From Humitalea rosea (GTDB lineage Bacteria; Pseudomonadota; Alphaproteobacteria; Acetobacterales; Acetobacteraceae), in assembly GCF_003253705.1 (NCBI RefSeq), contig NZ_QKYU01000006.1:62001-126000 (forward strand): DNA of 64,000 nt, read 5' to 3'. Below the pieces are notes generated by a model. That model ran no database searches. It was given only the letters and a program-made list of their open reading frames with translations, and had not been told where the DNA came from. Shown here piece after piece: positions 16,148 to 25,741 of the stretch (positions are counted from its first letter, which is position 1; each line of letters starts with the position of its first letter). Made by a program: the position numbers and the translations under genes.

Positions 16148-17925
16148 GGCCCGGCGCGACTCCCCGCCTGCGACGGCATGGGATGATCCTGGCCGGGCTG
16201 CTGGTGGCTTATCTGGCCATCAGCGCCGTGGTGACCAACAGCTATTACCAGCTGATGCTGACACTGGTGCCGATCTGGGCGGTGCTCGGCCTGTCGTGGA
16301 ATGTCTTCTCGGGCTACGTCGGCCTGACCTCCTTCGGCCATGCCGCCTTCTTCGGCCTCGGCGCCTATACCGTCGCGCTGTTGCTGACGATGCTGAACCT
16401 GACGCCATGGATCGGCATTCCGCTGGCGGCGGTGGTCGGTGCTGCGGCGGCGCTGCTGATCGGGCTGCCGACCTTCCGCCTCCGCGGGCACTACTTCGCG
16501 CTGGCGATGCTCGCCTACCCGCTGCTGATGTCCTATCTGGCGCAGTATCTGGGCTACAATGAAGTTTCGCTGCCGATGCGGCGGGACGAGCCGGTGACCT
16601 GGATGCAGTTCACCGATCCGCGTGTCTATACCGTGCTCGCGGTCGGGCTGCTGGCCCTGGCGATGGCCATCAGTATGGTGGTGGAGAATTCGCGTTTTGG
16701 CCTGTCGCTGATGGCGATCCGCCAGAACGAGCTGGCGGCCGAGGCCGCGGGGCTCAATGTCCGGCAGTGGAAGATGCGCGCGCTGATGCTCAGCGGCGGG
16801 ATGGCCGGCGCCGCGGGCGGCTTCTACGCCTGTGTGCTGCTGGTGGTGACGCCGGAGGCGGTGCTGGGCATGCTGGTCTCGGCCCAGGCGCTGGTGGTGG
16901 CGCTGTTCGGCGGCGTCGGCACCTATTGGGGGCCGCTGATCGGCGCGGCGATCCTGATCCCGCTCTCCGAGACGCTGCACGCCGAGTTGGGCGAGATCAT
17001 CCCCGGCATCCAGGGCGTGGTCTATGGCGCGGCGATCATCCTGATCATGCTGCTGGCGCCGGAGGGCCTCTACTGGTCCATCCGCGACCGCTGGGCGCGG
17101 CAGGCGGCCCCCCGGCCGTCACCGGTGCCGGAGGCGCCCGCACGGGTGCCTGCCGCCCCCGCGGCCAGGCCGTCGCCCCCGCCGAGCGGCAAGACGCTGC
17201 TCGAGGTGCGGGGCCTGTCCAAATCCTTCGGCGGGCTGCGGGCGGTGGATGACGTCAGCTTCTCGGTCGTACAGGGCAGCATCCTCGGCATCATCGGGCC
17301 CAATGGCGCGGGCAAGACGACCATGTTCAACGCCCTCAACGGCGTGTTGCCGGCCGATCGCGGCGAGGCGCGGATGGATGGCGAGGAGATCATCGGCCGC
17401 AAGCTGTTCGAGATCTGCCGGATGGGCGTCGGCCGCACCTTCCAGGTGGTGCGCAGCTTCCCCCGTCTGCCGCTGCTCGACAACGTGCTGGTCGGTGCCT
17501 ATGGCGCCGGCCTGCCCGATGAGGAGGCGGTGACGGCGGCACGGGAGGCGATCACCCGCACCGGGCTCACGCATCTCACCGACGCGCCCGCGGGCGGGCT
17601 GACCAGCAAGGAGCTTCGCCTGATGGAGTTGGCGCGCGCCCTGGCCGGACGGCCGCGGTTGCTGTTGCTGGACGAAACCCTGGCGGGCCTCGGCCGCGAC
17701 GAATGCGACGCGGTGCTGGATGTGCTGAAGGGGCTGCGCGCGGAGGGCATGACCACGATCATCATCGAGCACACGATGCACGCGATGCTGCGCATCGCCG
17801 ACGAACTCCTGGTCATCGACCACGGCCGGGTACTGGCGCAGGGGCATCCGCGCGAGGTGGTGGAGGACCGAAAGGTGATCGAGGCGTATCTCGGCCGGAA
17901 GTGGCTCGCGCGATGCTCGAAGTAA
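16144..17925 (+). CDS. fused LivM permease / LivG ATPase
   Basis: One 593-residue chain joins a LivM-type permease (residues 1 to about 315, with SYYQLMLTLVPIWAVLGLSW and FSGYVGLTSFGHAAFFGLGA) to a LivG-type ATPase (from about 345). The linker, about residues 320-350, is Pro/Ala-rich. The ATPase has Walker A GPNGAGKT (about 384-391), Walker B LLLLDE (about 506-511) and the H-loop IIEHTM. Its signature region reads LTSKELRLMELARAL where LivG proteins usually have LSYGEQRRLEIARAL, so the ABC signature is degenerate. It overlaps livH by 4 bp and livF by 13 bp. Confidence 0.9.
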   Translation: MRPGATPRLRRHGMILAGLLVAYLAISAVVTNSYYQLMLTLVPIWAVLGLSWNVFSGYVGLTSFGHAAFFGLGAYTVALLLTMLNLTPWIGIPLAAVVGAAAALLIGLPTFRLRGHYFALAMLAYPLLMSYLAQYLGYNEVSLPMRRDEPVTWMQFTDPRVYTVLAVGLLALAMAISMVVENSRFGLSLMAIRQNELAAEAAGLNVRQWKMRALMLSGGMAGAAGGFYACVLLVVTPEAVLGMLVSAQALVVALFGGVGTYWGPLIGAAILIPLSETLHAELGEIIPGIQGVVYGAAIILIMLLAPEGLYWSIRDRWARQAAPRPSPVPEAPARVPAAPAARPSPPPSGKTLLEVRGLSKSFGGLRAVDDVSFSVVQGSILGIIGPNGAGKTTMFNALNGVLPADRGEARMDGEEIIGRKLFEICRMGVGRTFQVVRSFPRLPLLDNVLVGAYGAGLPDEEAVTAAREAITRTGLTHLTDAPAGGLTSKELRLMELARALAGRPRLLLLDETLAGLGRDECDAVLDVLKGLRAEGMTTIIIEHTMHAMLRIADELLVIDHGRVLAQGHPREVVEDRKVIEAYLGRKWLARCSK

Positions 17926-18629
17926 CCGATCTCGCCGTTTCCTATGGCGGCCTGCGGGCGTTGGCCGGCGTCTCGCTCGTGGTGGGCGCGGGGCAGTTCG
18001 TCACGGTGGTCGGTCCGAATGGCGCTGGAAAATCGACGCTGTTCAAAACCATCAGCGGCATCGTTCCGCCGACTGCGGGTAGTGTCCGCTTCGAAGGCGA
18101 GGATCTGCTGGCGATGCCGGCCTCACGCCGCGCGCATCTCGGCATCGCGCATGTCCCGGAGGGCCGTCAGGTCTTCAAGGCCATGACGGTGCGCGAGAAC
18201 CTGGAAATGGGCGCCTATCCCATGGCCGGGCGCCACGCCTGGGTTCGCATGCTCGACCGCATCCACACCTTGTTCCCGATTCTCGCGGAGCGGGCCGGGC
18301 AGTTCGCCGGCACGCTGTCGGGGGGCGAACAGCAGATGCTGGCGATTGGCCGCGGCTTGGCCTGCGCGCCAAAACTGCTGATGCTTGACGAGCCTTCGAT
18401 GGGGCTCGCCCCCGCCATCGCGGATCTGATCTTCGACCGGATTTCGCAGATCCACCGCGAGGATGGGCTGACCATCCTGCTGGTGGAACAGCGGGTCGCC
18501 GAGGCGTTGGAACTCTGCGACCGCGGCTATGTGCTGGAGACCGGCCGGATCGTGCTGGAAGGTCCCTACGAAATTCTTGCCGGGGATGACCGGGTGCGCC
18601 GGTCCTACCTCGGTCTGGATGATGCCTGA
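17913..18629 (+). CDS. livF: branched-chain amino acid-type ABC transporter ATP-binding protein, LivF family
   Basis: Cytosolic ATPase of 238 residues with Walker A GPNGAGKST, a canonical signature LSGGEQQMLAIGRGL, Walker B LLMLDEPSMGLAP and H-loop LLVEQRV. It begins inside the end of the permease/ATPase fusion, at MLEVTDLAVSYGG, a standard LivF opening. Paired with the fused LivG domain it would supply the complete signature that the partner lacks, making the ATPase dimer asymmetric. Confidence 0.92.
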   Translation: MLEVTDLAVSYGGLRALAGVSLVVGAGQFVTVVGPNGAGKSTLFKTISGIVPPTAGSVRFEGEDLLAMPASRRAHLGIAHVPEGRQVFKAMTVRENLEMGAYPMAGRHAWVRMLDRIHTLFPILAERAGQFAGTLSGGEQQMLAIGRGLACAPKLLMLDEPSMGLAPAIADLIFDRISQIHREDGLTILLVEQRVAEALELCDRGYVLETGRIVLEGPYEILAGDDRVRRSYLGLDDA

Positions 18630-18660
18630 CGACACAACGAAAATATTGGGAGATATGGCA

Positions 18661-19944
18661 ATGACCAAGGATAGCACGAAGACGGATACGATCATCCGCG
18701 CCGGCTCCGTCCCGGCGATGCCGCGTCGCGCGGCCTTGGCACTGGGCCTTGGCGCCGGGGCCGCGGCGGTTGGCGCCAGGCCCGCGCGGGCGCAGGGCCA
18801 GACCGTGAAGGTCGCGCTGCTGGCGCCGATGTCCGGGCCTTGGGCGCGGCAGGGCCAGATGATGCGCCTCGGCGCCGACATGGCCATCGATGAGATCAAC
18901 CAGTCGGGCGGCGTCCGCGCCTTGGGCGGCGCGCAGATGGAGTTGGTGGTGTTCGACGCCGGTGATTCCACCGAGAAGGCGAAGAATGCCGCGCAGCGCA
19001 TGGTGGCACAGCACCCAGACCTGGTCGGCGGCACCGGTGCCTGGCTCAGCAGCTTCACCTTGGCGGTGACCGAGGTGACGGAGCGCGCGGAAATCCCCTG
19101 GATGACGCTCTCCTACTCCGACGCCATCACCAATCGCGGCTTCCGCTACGTATTCCAGATGTCGCCGACCGCCGATGACCAGGCGAGCAAGGCCCTGCCG
19201 ACCATCCTGAACCTGGCGAAGGCTGCGACCGGAAAGCAGCCGACGACGATCGGGCTGATCGCCGGCAATGACGCCTCCGCAGTCAGCTTCATGCGTCCGA
19301 TCCGCGAGACGGAACTTGCGAAGCATCACCTGCGCGCGGTGGTGGACGAGACCTACACGCCGCCGCTGTCGGACGCGACCTCCATCGTGCAGCGGGTGCG
19401 GAACGGCCGCCCGGAGTTCCTGCTCTGCATCACCTCCAACGTGCCCGACACCAAACTGCTGATGGACAAGTTCGCCGAATACCGGCTGGGCGGCGACCGC
19501 CTGCCCAAGGTTGGCAATGGCGGGGCGCTGGGTGCGCCGGAACTCGGCGAGGTTGTTGGCGCCAACATCATCCAGGGCCTCATGGGGATTGTCGCGAACT
19601 GGGGCGGCAAGGGTCAGGAGGAGCTGGCGCAGCGTTTCACCGCCCGTACTGGTGAGCCCTGGCTGAACCAGGATTCGCTGATGACCTATGCCGACATGAT
19701 GATCCTGCGCGAGGCGACCGAGCGGGCCGGCGTGGCCGATCGCCGCAAGGTTGCCGACCAGATCAGGGCCTTCGACCTGACCGATGGGGTGGCGCTGCTT
19801 TCCCCGGGCGGCCGGCTGAAGTTCGACGAAAAGGGCCGACGGGTCGGTGCCGAGTTGGTCATCATCCAGTGGCAGTCGGGCAGGGCGGTTTCGGTCTTCC
19901 CGCCCTCGGTCGCGACCCATACGGCCATCTGGCCGAGCACCTAG
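18661..19944 (+). CDS. ABC transporter substrate-binding protein, LivK/Peripla_BP_6 type
   Basis: Periplasmic binding protein of 427 residues. The N-terminus has PRRAALALGLGAG followed by Ala-rich sequence and ARPARAQ, which looks like a twin-arginine signal with cleavage near residue 45. The mature start VKVALLAPMSGPWARQGQ and GADMAIDEINQSGGV are typical of the family. ATG at 18661 is 8 bp after GGGAG; an ATG two codons earlier (18655) is too close to that site. It provides ligand recognition for the LivH/LivMG/LivF importer. Confidence 0.88.
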   Translation: MTKDSTKTDTIIRAGSVPAMPRRAALALGLGAGAAAVGARPARAQGQTVKVALLAPMSGPWARQGQMMRLGADMAIDEINQSGGVRALGGAQMELVVFDAGDSTEKAKNAAQRMVAQHPDLVGGTGAWLSSFTLAVTEVTERAEIPWMTLSYSDAITNRGFRYVFQMSPTADDQASKALPTILNLAKAATGKQPTTIGLIAGNDASAVSFMRPIRETELAKHHLRAVVDETYTPPLSDATSIVQRVRNGRPEFLLCITSNVPDTKLLMDKFAEYRLGGDRLPKVGNGGALGAPELGEVVGANIIQGLMGIVANWGGKGQEELAQRFTARTGEPWLNQDSLMTYADMMILREATERAGVADRRKVADQIRAFDLTDGVALLSPGGRLKFDEKGRRVGAELVIIQWQSGRAVSVFPPSVATHTAIWPST

Positions 19945-19947
19945 GCG

Positions 19948-20682
19948 ATGGCGGGGGTCCTGGTGGTTACCGGCGCGAGCCGGGGTATCGGCGCCGCCAC
20001 GGCCCGCCTGGCTGCCGCGCGCGGTTGGCGCGTCGTCGGTAGCTTTCTGGAGCGGCGCGACGCCGCCGAGGCGGTAGCGGAGGAAATCCGCGCCGCCGGC
20101 GGTGAGGTTGAGATGGTGCAGGCGGACACATCGGTCGAGGCCGATGTGACGCGCCTGTTCGACACGGCCGAGGCCCACTTCGGCAAAGTCACCGGCCTGG
20201 TCAACAATGCGGGCATGAACGGCGGCCCGGCCAGCCTGGTGGATCTGCCGGTCGCCGAGCTGCGCCGCCTCATCGACATTAACGTGATCGGTCCCATGCT
20301 CTGCGCGCGAGAAGCCGTGCGGCGCATGGCGACCGATCGCGGTGGGCCGGGTGGGGCGATCGTGAACCTCGGCTCCGTCGCCGCGGTGCGCGGCAGCCCG
20401 GGGGAGAGGGTGCATTACGCCGCCTCCAAGGGCGCCGTGATCAGCCTGACCATCGGATTGGCGCAGGAGGTCGCGCGCAACGGCATCCGCGTCAACGCCG
20501 TCAGCCCCGGCCTGACCGAGACGGAGATGAACCCCGCCGACCGCCTTGCCCGCCTCGTGCCCACGGTCCCGATCGGCCGTGTCGCGGCACCGGAGGAGGT
20601 GGCACGTGTGATCCTCTTCCTGCTCTCACCCGAGGCGTCCTACGTGCTCGGCATCAACGTCACCGTCTCCGGGGGGCGTTGA
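19948..20682 (+). CDS. short-chain dehydrogenase/reductase
   Basis: Classical SDR of 244 residues. The cofactor site is TGASRGIG, the NNAG motif is present, and the catalytic set is Ser in NLGSVAAV with Tyr and Lys in YAASKGA. SFLERRD after the second strand suggests NADP(H) rather than NAD(H), though this is weak. It starts 3 bp after the binding-protein stop and ends overlapping the next gene region, so it belongs to the transporter operon. Probable 3-hydroxyacyl-CoA dehydrogenase or alcohol dehydrogenase step in degradation of the imported compound. Confidence 0.88.
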   Translation: MAGVLVVTGASRGIGAATARLAAARGWRVVGSFLERRDAAEAVAEEIRAAGGEVEMVQADTSVEADVTRLFDTAEAHFGKVTGLVNNAGMNGGPASLVDLPVAELRRLIDINVIGPMLCAREAVRRMATDRGGPGGAIVNLGSVAAVRGSPGERVHYAASKGAVISLTIGLAQEVARNGIRVNAVSPGLTETEMNPADRLARLVPTVPIGRVAAPEEVARVILFLLSPEASYVLGINVTVSGGR

Positions 20683-20684
20683 GC

Positions 20685-21677
20685 ATGGCGGCAAGAACGA
20701 CGCGCGTCGTCCTGATTGACCATCCGGGTGGGCCGGAGGTGCTGCGCGTCGAGGAGCGCATGGTCGAGGCGCCGTCCGCAGGCGAGGTGCTGCTGCGCCA
20801 CACCGCGATCGGCGTGAACTTCATCGACATTCAGCACCGCAGCGGCCGCTATCCCTTGGCTGCCTATCCGGCGACCCTGGGGATCGAGGCAGCCGGTGTG
20901 GTGCTGGAGGTCGGGGAGGGAGTGGAGGCGGTGCAGCCGGGGCAGCGGGTGGTCTATTCCTTCCCGCCGTTTGGTTCCTATGCCGATCTGCGCTGCGTCA
21001 AGGCCGAGCATCTGGTGCCGATTCCCGACACTGTCGGTGACGACATTGCCGCTGCTGTCTTCAACAAGGGAATTACGGCGCATTACCTGCTGCATACAAC
21101 CTACCGCGTGCAGAAGGATGAGACGATCGTCGTGCATGCCGCGGCGGGCGGTGTCGGCTCGCTGCTCTGCCAATGGGCGTCCGCCAAGGGCGCAGACGTC
21201 ATCGGCGTGGTAGGCAGCCAGGAGAAGGTGGCAACTGCGGCGAGCAATGGCTGCGCGCATGTCGTGGTCCACTCGCGGGAGGATTTGCCCGCACGGGTCC
21301 GCGCCCTCACCGGCGGGGCAGGGGTCCCGGTGGTGTTCGATTCGGTCGGGCGCGACAGCTTCGAAGCCTCGCTGCTCTGCCTGCGGCCGCGCGGCATGTT
21401 GGTGAGCTTTGGCACCGCCTCCGGCCCACTTCCGCCGTTCGACCTGTTCCGGCTCAACACACTCGGTTCGCTGTACGTGACCAGCCCGGGCTACGTCACC
21501 CACACGCAGGATCGTGCCGAATTGTTGTGGCGGGCCGGTGACGTGTTCGCGGCGGTAGCGGATGGAACGCTGCGCGTCGCACTCGGTAAAGTTTACAATT
21601 TGGCCGATGCCGCCGAGGCGCATCGTGACCTTCAGGGCCGTCGCAGCATCGGCGTGAGCATACTGCGCCCGGCATGA
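20685..21677 (+). CDS. zinc-free MDR oxidoreductase, quinone oxidoreductase-like
   Basis: A 330-residue medium-chain reductase of the NADPH:quinone oxidoreductase type. The N-terminal barrel has GVNFIDIQHRSGRYP and LGIEAAGVVLEVGEGV; the cofactor domain has VHAAAGGVGSLLCQWASA, with AAGGVG as the nucleotide loop. No zinc-ligand cysteines are visible. ATG at 20685 was preferred to the overlapping TTG at 20679. Last gene of the rightward operon that began near 11.7 kb. It could reduce an enone or enoyl-CoA. Confidence 0.87.
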   Translation: MAARTTRVVLIDHPGGPEVLRVEERMVEAPSAGEVLLRHTAIGVNFIDIQHRSGRYPLAAYPATLGIEAAGVVLEVGEGVEAVQPGQRVVYSFPPFGSYADLRCVKAEHLVPIPDTVGDDIAAAVFNKGITAHYLLHTTYRVQKDETIVVHAAAGGVGSLLCQWASAKGADVIGVVGSQEKVATAASNGCAHVVVHSREDLPARVRALTGGAGVPVVFDSVGRDSFEASLLCLRPRGMLVSFGTASGPLPPFDLFRLNTLGSLYVTSPGYVTHTQDRAELLWRAGDVFAAVADGTLRVALGKVYNLADAAEAHRDLQGRRSIGVSILRPA

Positions 21678-21699
21678 TCCGATTTCCCGACGAACCGGG

Positions 21700-21730
21700 T
21701 TGCGCCGCCACCCGATAACGCATTTTATAT
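21700..21730 (+). promoter_or_regulatory. AT-rich promoter element upstream of the first peptide-type ABC importer
   Basis: TTGCGC (21700-21705) lies 17 bp before TTTTAT (21723-21728), inside the 11-mer GCATTTTATAT (21720-21730). The same 11-mer recurs at 29475-29485. The gap from 21678 to 21767 is unusually AT-rich for this genome and should hold the promoter for the importer genes. Confidence 0.45.
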
Positions 21731-21767
21731 GTTGTAAGAAGAAGATCGTGACGGAGGACCGGATATC

Positions 21768-23825
21768 GTGATCACCGCGTTGTCCGCGCTGGACGTGGGA
21801 CAGGATACGGAGGCGCGCGACGCCGCGCTTCCCCTTCTCGCGGTCGAGAATCTGACGGTCGAATTTACGACCGCGTCCGGCACGTTGCGCGCGGTGGATG
21901 GGGTCAGTTGGTCGGTGCGCCCCGGTGAGACATTGGCCCTGGTCGGCGAATCCGGATGCGGCAAATCGGTCACCGCGCTATCCGTCATGCGCCTGCTGGC
22001 CAGACCCGCGGGCCGTGTCACCGGCGGGCGGATTCTGTTCGGCGGGCGCGATCTGCTCGCCCTGCCGGAGAGCGAGATGCGGGCCCTGCGCGGCCGTGAC
22101 ATCGCGATGATCTTCCAGGAACCGATGACCAGCCTGAATCCGGTGCTCACCATCGGGATGCAACTGGCCGAGCCGCTGATCATACACCTCGGCATGTCCG
22201 AGGCGCAGGCACGGGTCCGGTCGGTCGAACTGCTCGGCATGGTCGGCATTCCGGATGCGGAGCGGCGGCTCAGGCAGTACCCGCATCAATTCTCCGGCGG
22301 CATGCGGCAGCGGGTGATGATTGCGATCGGGCTCGCTTGCGACCCCAAGCTCATCATCGCCGATGAGCCGACCACGGCCCTCGACGTCACCATCCAGGCG
22401 CAGATCCTGGAGCTGATGAAGGATCTGTCGCGGCGGCTCGGCATTACGCTCGTGCTGATCACGCACAACCTTGGCATCGTCGCGCGTTATGCCGACCAGC
22501 TGGCGGTGATGTATGCCGGCCGCGTGGTGGAGGAAGGGCCGGCCGACCGGGTCTTCCGCGCGCCACGCCACCCGTACACCGTGCGGCTGATGCGCTCGGT
22601 GCCGCGGTTGGATCAGGCGCGTGGCGGCGCGCTGGAGACCATCGAGGGCCTGCCGCCGAACCTGATGGATCCGCCTTCCGGCTGCCGCTTCGCGCCGCGT
22701 TGCACTGCCCGGATCCCTGTGTGTGACAGTGATCCTGCGCTGCGCCCCGTGGGCGATGCCCGCCGTGCCGCGTGCCATCGTGCGGAGGAGATGCCCGGTG
22801 CCGTGCCGCTGACGGCGGCCCGGCCGGCCGCGGCAGCGCCCGCGTTGGCGGCCGAGGTAACACCGCTGCTGCAGGTGCGCGGCCTGAGCAAGCACTTCGC
22901 CGTGCCAGGGCGCGGGCTCTTCGGAAAGATGGCCACGGTCCGTGCGGCGGAAGAGGTGTCCTTCTCGATCGGGCGGGGCGAGACCCTTGGCCTGGTGGGC
23001 GAATCCGGCTGCGGCAAGACGACCGTCGGGCGCCTGGTGCTGCGCCTGGAGGAACCGACGCGGGGCGAGATCCTGTTCGACGGCAAGGACATCGCCAAAG
23101 CCAGCGCCGCGGAGATGCGGGCGATGCGGACGCGCATCCAGGTGATCTTCCAGGACCCCTACAGCTCGCTCAACCCGCGCATGACGGTGGGTGCGACGAT
23201 CCGCGAGCCGTTGACGTATCGGCTGAACATGGCAACGGCCGAGGCGCATGATCGTGCCGCTTCGCTGTTGCGTCAGGTCGGGCTGCCGCCGGAGATGGCG
23301 GAGCGTTATCCGCACCAGATGTCGGGTGGGCAGCGGCAGCGGGTCGGGATCGCGCGGGCATTGGCGATGGAGCCGGATTTCATTGTTTGTGATGAGGCCG
23401 TCTCGGCGCTCGATGTCTCGGTGCAGGGACAGATCATCAACCTGCTTGCCGAACTGCAAGCCGAGCTCGGCGTCGCCTATCTGTTCATTGCCCACGACCT
23501 GGCCGTGGTGCGTCATCTCTCGCAGCGCGTGGTGGTGATGTATCTGGGACGGGTGATGGAGGTCGCCGATCGCGACGAACTCTACGCCGCACCCTTGCAT
23601 CCCTATACCCAGGCGTTGCTGGATTCGGCCCCGGTGCCGGACCCGGTGAAGGAGCGTGCGCGTGCACCGCGGGCCTTGCGTGGGGAACTCCCATCGCCCT
23701 TGGCACCGCCCTCCGGCTGTGTGTTCCGCACGCGCTGCCCGAAAGCCATACGGGAATGTGCCGAGATCATACCGCCGCTTCGTGAAATTCGACCTGGCCA
23801 TCTCGCCGCATGTATCCGGATCTGA
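21768..23825 (+). CDS. fused DppD-DppF ATP-binding protein of a peptide/opine-type ABC importer
   Basis: A 685-residue tandem ATPase. The first half has Walker A GESGCGKS (about residue 60), LSxG-type signature [16 protein letters not shown] and Walker [11 protein letters not shown]; the second has GESGCGKTT (about 411), [16 protein letters not shown] and [14 protein letters not shown]. Each half ends with the cysteine-containing oligopeptide C-terminal motif ([11 protein letters not shown] and [11 protein letters not shown]), which in DppD/OppD-type proteins can bind an Fe-S cluster. GTG at 21768 follows GGAGG by about 10 bp. The second importer in this window keeps these two proteins separate. 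Confidence 0.92.
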   Translation: MITALSALDVGQDTEARDAALPLLAVENLTVEFTTASGTLRAVDGVSWSVRPGETLALVGESGCGKSVTALSVMRLLARPAGRVTGGRILFGGRDLLALPESEMRALRGRDIAMIFQEPMTSLNPVLTIGMQLAEPLIIHLGMSEAQARVRSVELLGMVGIPDAERRLRQYPHQFSGGMRQRVMIAIGLACDPKLIIADEPTTALDVTIQAQILELMKDLSRRLGITLVLITHNLGIVARYADQLAVMYAGRVVEEGPADRVFRAPRHPYTVRLMRSVPRLDQARGGALETIEGLPPNLMDPPSGCRFAPRCTARIPVCDSDPALRPVGDARRAACHRAEEMPGAVPLTAARPAAAAPALAAEVTPLLQVRGLSKHFAVPGRGLFGKMATVRAAEEVSFSIGRGETLGLVGESGCGKTTVGRLVLRLEEPTRGEILFDGKDIAKASAAEMRAMRTRIQVIFQDPYSSLNPRMTVGATIREPLTYRLNMATAEAHDRAASLLRQVGLPPEMAERYPHQMSGGQRQRVGIARALAMEPDFIVCDEAVSALDVSVQGQIINLLAELQAELGVAYLFIAHDLAVVRHLSQRVVVMYLGRVMEVADRDELYAAPLHPYTQALLDSAPVPDPVKERARAPRALRGELPSPLAPPSGCVFRTRCPKAIRECAEIIPPLREIRPGHLAACIRI

Positions 23826-23841
23826 GGGGAGAGGAGCCATC

Positions 23842-24795
23842 ATGCTGGCCTATGCCGCACGCCGCATCGCCTTGATGATTCCCACCTTGCTCGGCGTGGC
23901 GCTCATCACCTTCTTCATGCTCCGCGTCGTTCCGGGCGACATCGTTGAGGTGAAGATGCGGAGCGACGGCGGCTATGTGACGCAGGAGCTGTTGGCGAGC
24001 GAACGCGCCCGGCTCGGTCTCGACCGCCCATTGGTGACCCAATTCGGCGATTGGATGCAGGGGCTGGTGACGCTGGATCTTGGCACTTCGATGTGGACCG
24101 GGCGGCCGGTGGCTGAGGAGATCGGTGTCCGCATCGGGTTGACGGTGCAGGTGGCGCTGATGGCGGCGGTGATCGCGGTGCTGATTGCTGTGCCGCTGGG
24201 CACCATATCTGCGCTGTTTCGCGATACCTGGATCGATTACGTGGCCCGCATCTTCACAATAGCCGGCCTGGCGGTGCCGTCCTTCTGGTTGGGGATGCTC
24301 ATCATCCTTGGGCTGTTGACGGTGTTTCACTGGTCACCTCCGGTTACCTACACGCCCTTCTTCGAATCGCCGTTGAAGAACATCTCGCAGCTGATCTGGC
24401 CGGCATTGGCGGTTGGCTACCGCTACGCCGCGGTGGTCGCGCGGATGGTGCGGTCCTCGATCATCGAGGTGATGAAGGAGGACTACATCCGCACCGCACG
24501 GGCCAAGGGCGTCTTCGAACGCATGGTCGTGGCGCGGCATGCGATGCGCAACGCGCTGCTACCGGCGATTACCGTGATCGGCCTGGAATTCGCATTCCTG
24601 ATCGGTGGGCTGGTGGTGACCGAGCAGGTCTTCAACCTGAACGGCATCGGCCGGCTGTTCGTCGAGGCGGTGTCGCGCAGCGATTTCATCCTGGTCCAGG
24701 CGCTGGTGATGCTGCTCGCGGTGGTGTTCGTGTCGATGAACCTGATCGTCGACATGCTCTATGGCGTGCTCGATCCACGCGTCCGGCACGGCTGA
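23842..24795 (+). CDS. peptide-type ABC importer permease, DppB family
   Basis: Inner-membrane permease, 317 residues, about six transmembrane segments. It opens AARRIALMIPTLLGVALITF, then RVVPGDIVEVKMRSDGGYV, and carries the coupling block VMKEDYIRTARAKGVFERMV and GLVVTEQVFNLNGIGRL near the C-terminus. It begins 16 bp after the fused ATPase with GAGAGGAG upstream. The RVVPGD loop with a long SDGGYVTQEL insertion suggests an oligopeptide/opine or modified-substrate subtype rather than a dipeptide transporter. Confidence 0.92.
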   Translation: MLAYAARRIALMIPTLLGVALITFFMLRVVPGDIVEVKMRSDGGYVTQELLASERARLGLDRPLVTQFGDWMQGLVTLDLGTSMWTGRPVAEEIGVRIGLTVQVALMAAVIAVLIAVPLGTISALFRDTWIDYVARIFTIAGLAVPSFWLGMLIILGLLTVFHWSPPVTYTPFFESPLKNISQLIWPALAVGYRYAAVVARMVRSSIIEVMKEDYIRTARAKGVFERMVVARHAMRNALLPAITVIGLEFAFLIGGLVVTEQVFNLNGIGRLFVEAVSRSDFILVQALVMLLAVVFVSMNLIVDMLYGVLDPRVRHG

Positions 24796-24806
24796 GGGGA
24801 TCGACG

Positions 24807-25700
24807 ATGAGCGCATCCACGCGTGATGGGCCGGTGATGGCGTGGCGGCGGCGCAATCCGGTGCTGGGCTTCATCATGGCACAGCCGCTTGGCGCGGCGG
24901 GTCTCGTTGTCATCCTGGTGATGGCCGCCGCGGCCATCTTCGCCAATGTCGTGGCGCCCTATGACCCCGAGGCGATCGACTTCCTGGCAATGCTCTCGCC
25001 GCCGTCGATGGAGCATCCGTTGGGTGCAGATGCCTTCGGGCGCGATATCCTGACCCGCATCATCTATGGCGCACGTACGGCGTTGACGATCGGCTTCTTG
25101 TCTTCGTTCCTGGGTTGCACGATCGGCGGGCTGCTGGGCGTGACCTCGGCCTATTTCGGCGGACGAGTGGATCTGATTCTGCAGCGCTTCGTCGATATCG
25201 TCCTGTCCTTCCCGATCATCGTCCTGGCGCTGGTGGTTGTGGCGGTGGTGGGGCACCGCCCGATCATGGGGATCGATCTCAACCTTATCGCCGCCATCTC
25301 CATCCCGATCATGCCGCGTGCAGCGCGTGTCATACGTTCCGCCGCGCTGGCCGTGCGCGCCATGCCCTATGTCGATGCGGCGCGGGCGGGTGGGTACACC
25401 CACAGCCACATCATTCTCCGCCATATGGCCCCGAATGTCCTGGCGCCCTATCTCATCCTGCTCACGGCCTATATCGCGCAGGCGATCTTGCTTGAGGCAT
25501 CGCTGTCCTTCCTTGGGCTCGGCGTCTCCGAGCCGAAGCCGGCATGGGGGCTGATGCTCTCAGGTGACTCCTCGAACTTCTATCAGGAGGCGCCGTGGAT
25601 GATTCTGTTTCCCGGGCTTGCGATCTCGCTCGCCGTCTTTGCCTTCAACCTGTTCGGCGATTCGCTCCGCGACTGGCTCGACCCAAAATTCCGAACCTGA
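24807..25700 (+). CDS. peptide-type ABC importer permease, DppC family
   Basis: Second permease of the importer, 297 residues. Typical landmarks are PLGADAFGRDILTRIIYGAR, the coupling region SAALAVRAMPYVDAARAGG and LEASLSFLGLGVSEPKPAWG. It pairs with the DppB-type protein 11 bp upstream to form the membrane pore. Confidence 0.92.
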   Translation: MSASTRDGPVMAWRRRNPVLGFIMAQPLGAAGLVVILVMAAAAIFANVVAPYDPEAIDFLAMLSPPSMEHPLGADAFGRDILTRIIYGARTALTIGFLSSFLGCTIGGLLGVTSAYFGGRVDLILQRFVDIVLSFPIIVLALVVVAVVGHRPIMGIDLNLIAAISIPIMPRAARVIRSAALAVRAMPYVDAARAGGYTHSHIILRHMAPNVLAPYLILLTAYIAQAILLEASLSFLGLGVSEPKPAWGLMLSGDSSNFYQEAPWMILFPGLAISLAVFAFNLFGDSLRDWLDPKFRT

Positions 25701-25741
25701 CCCTGCAAAGCACAACAAGAAAAATACCAGGAGAACGGACC

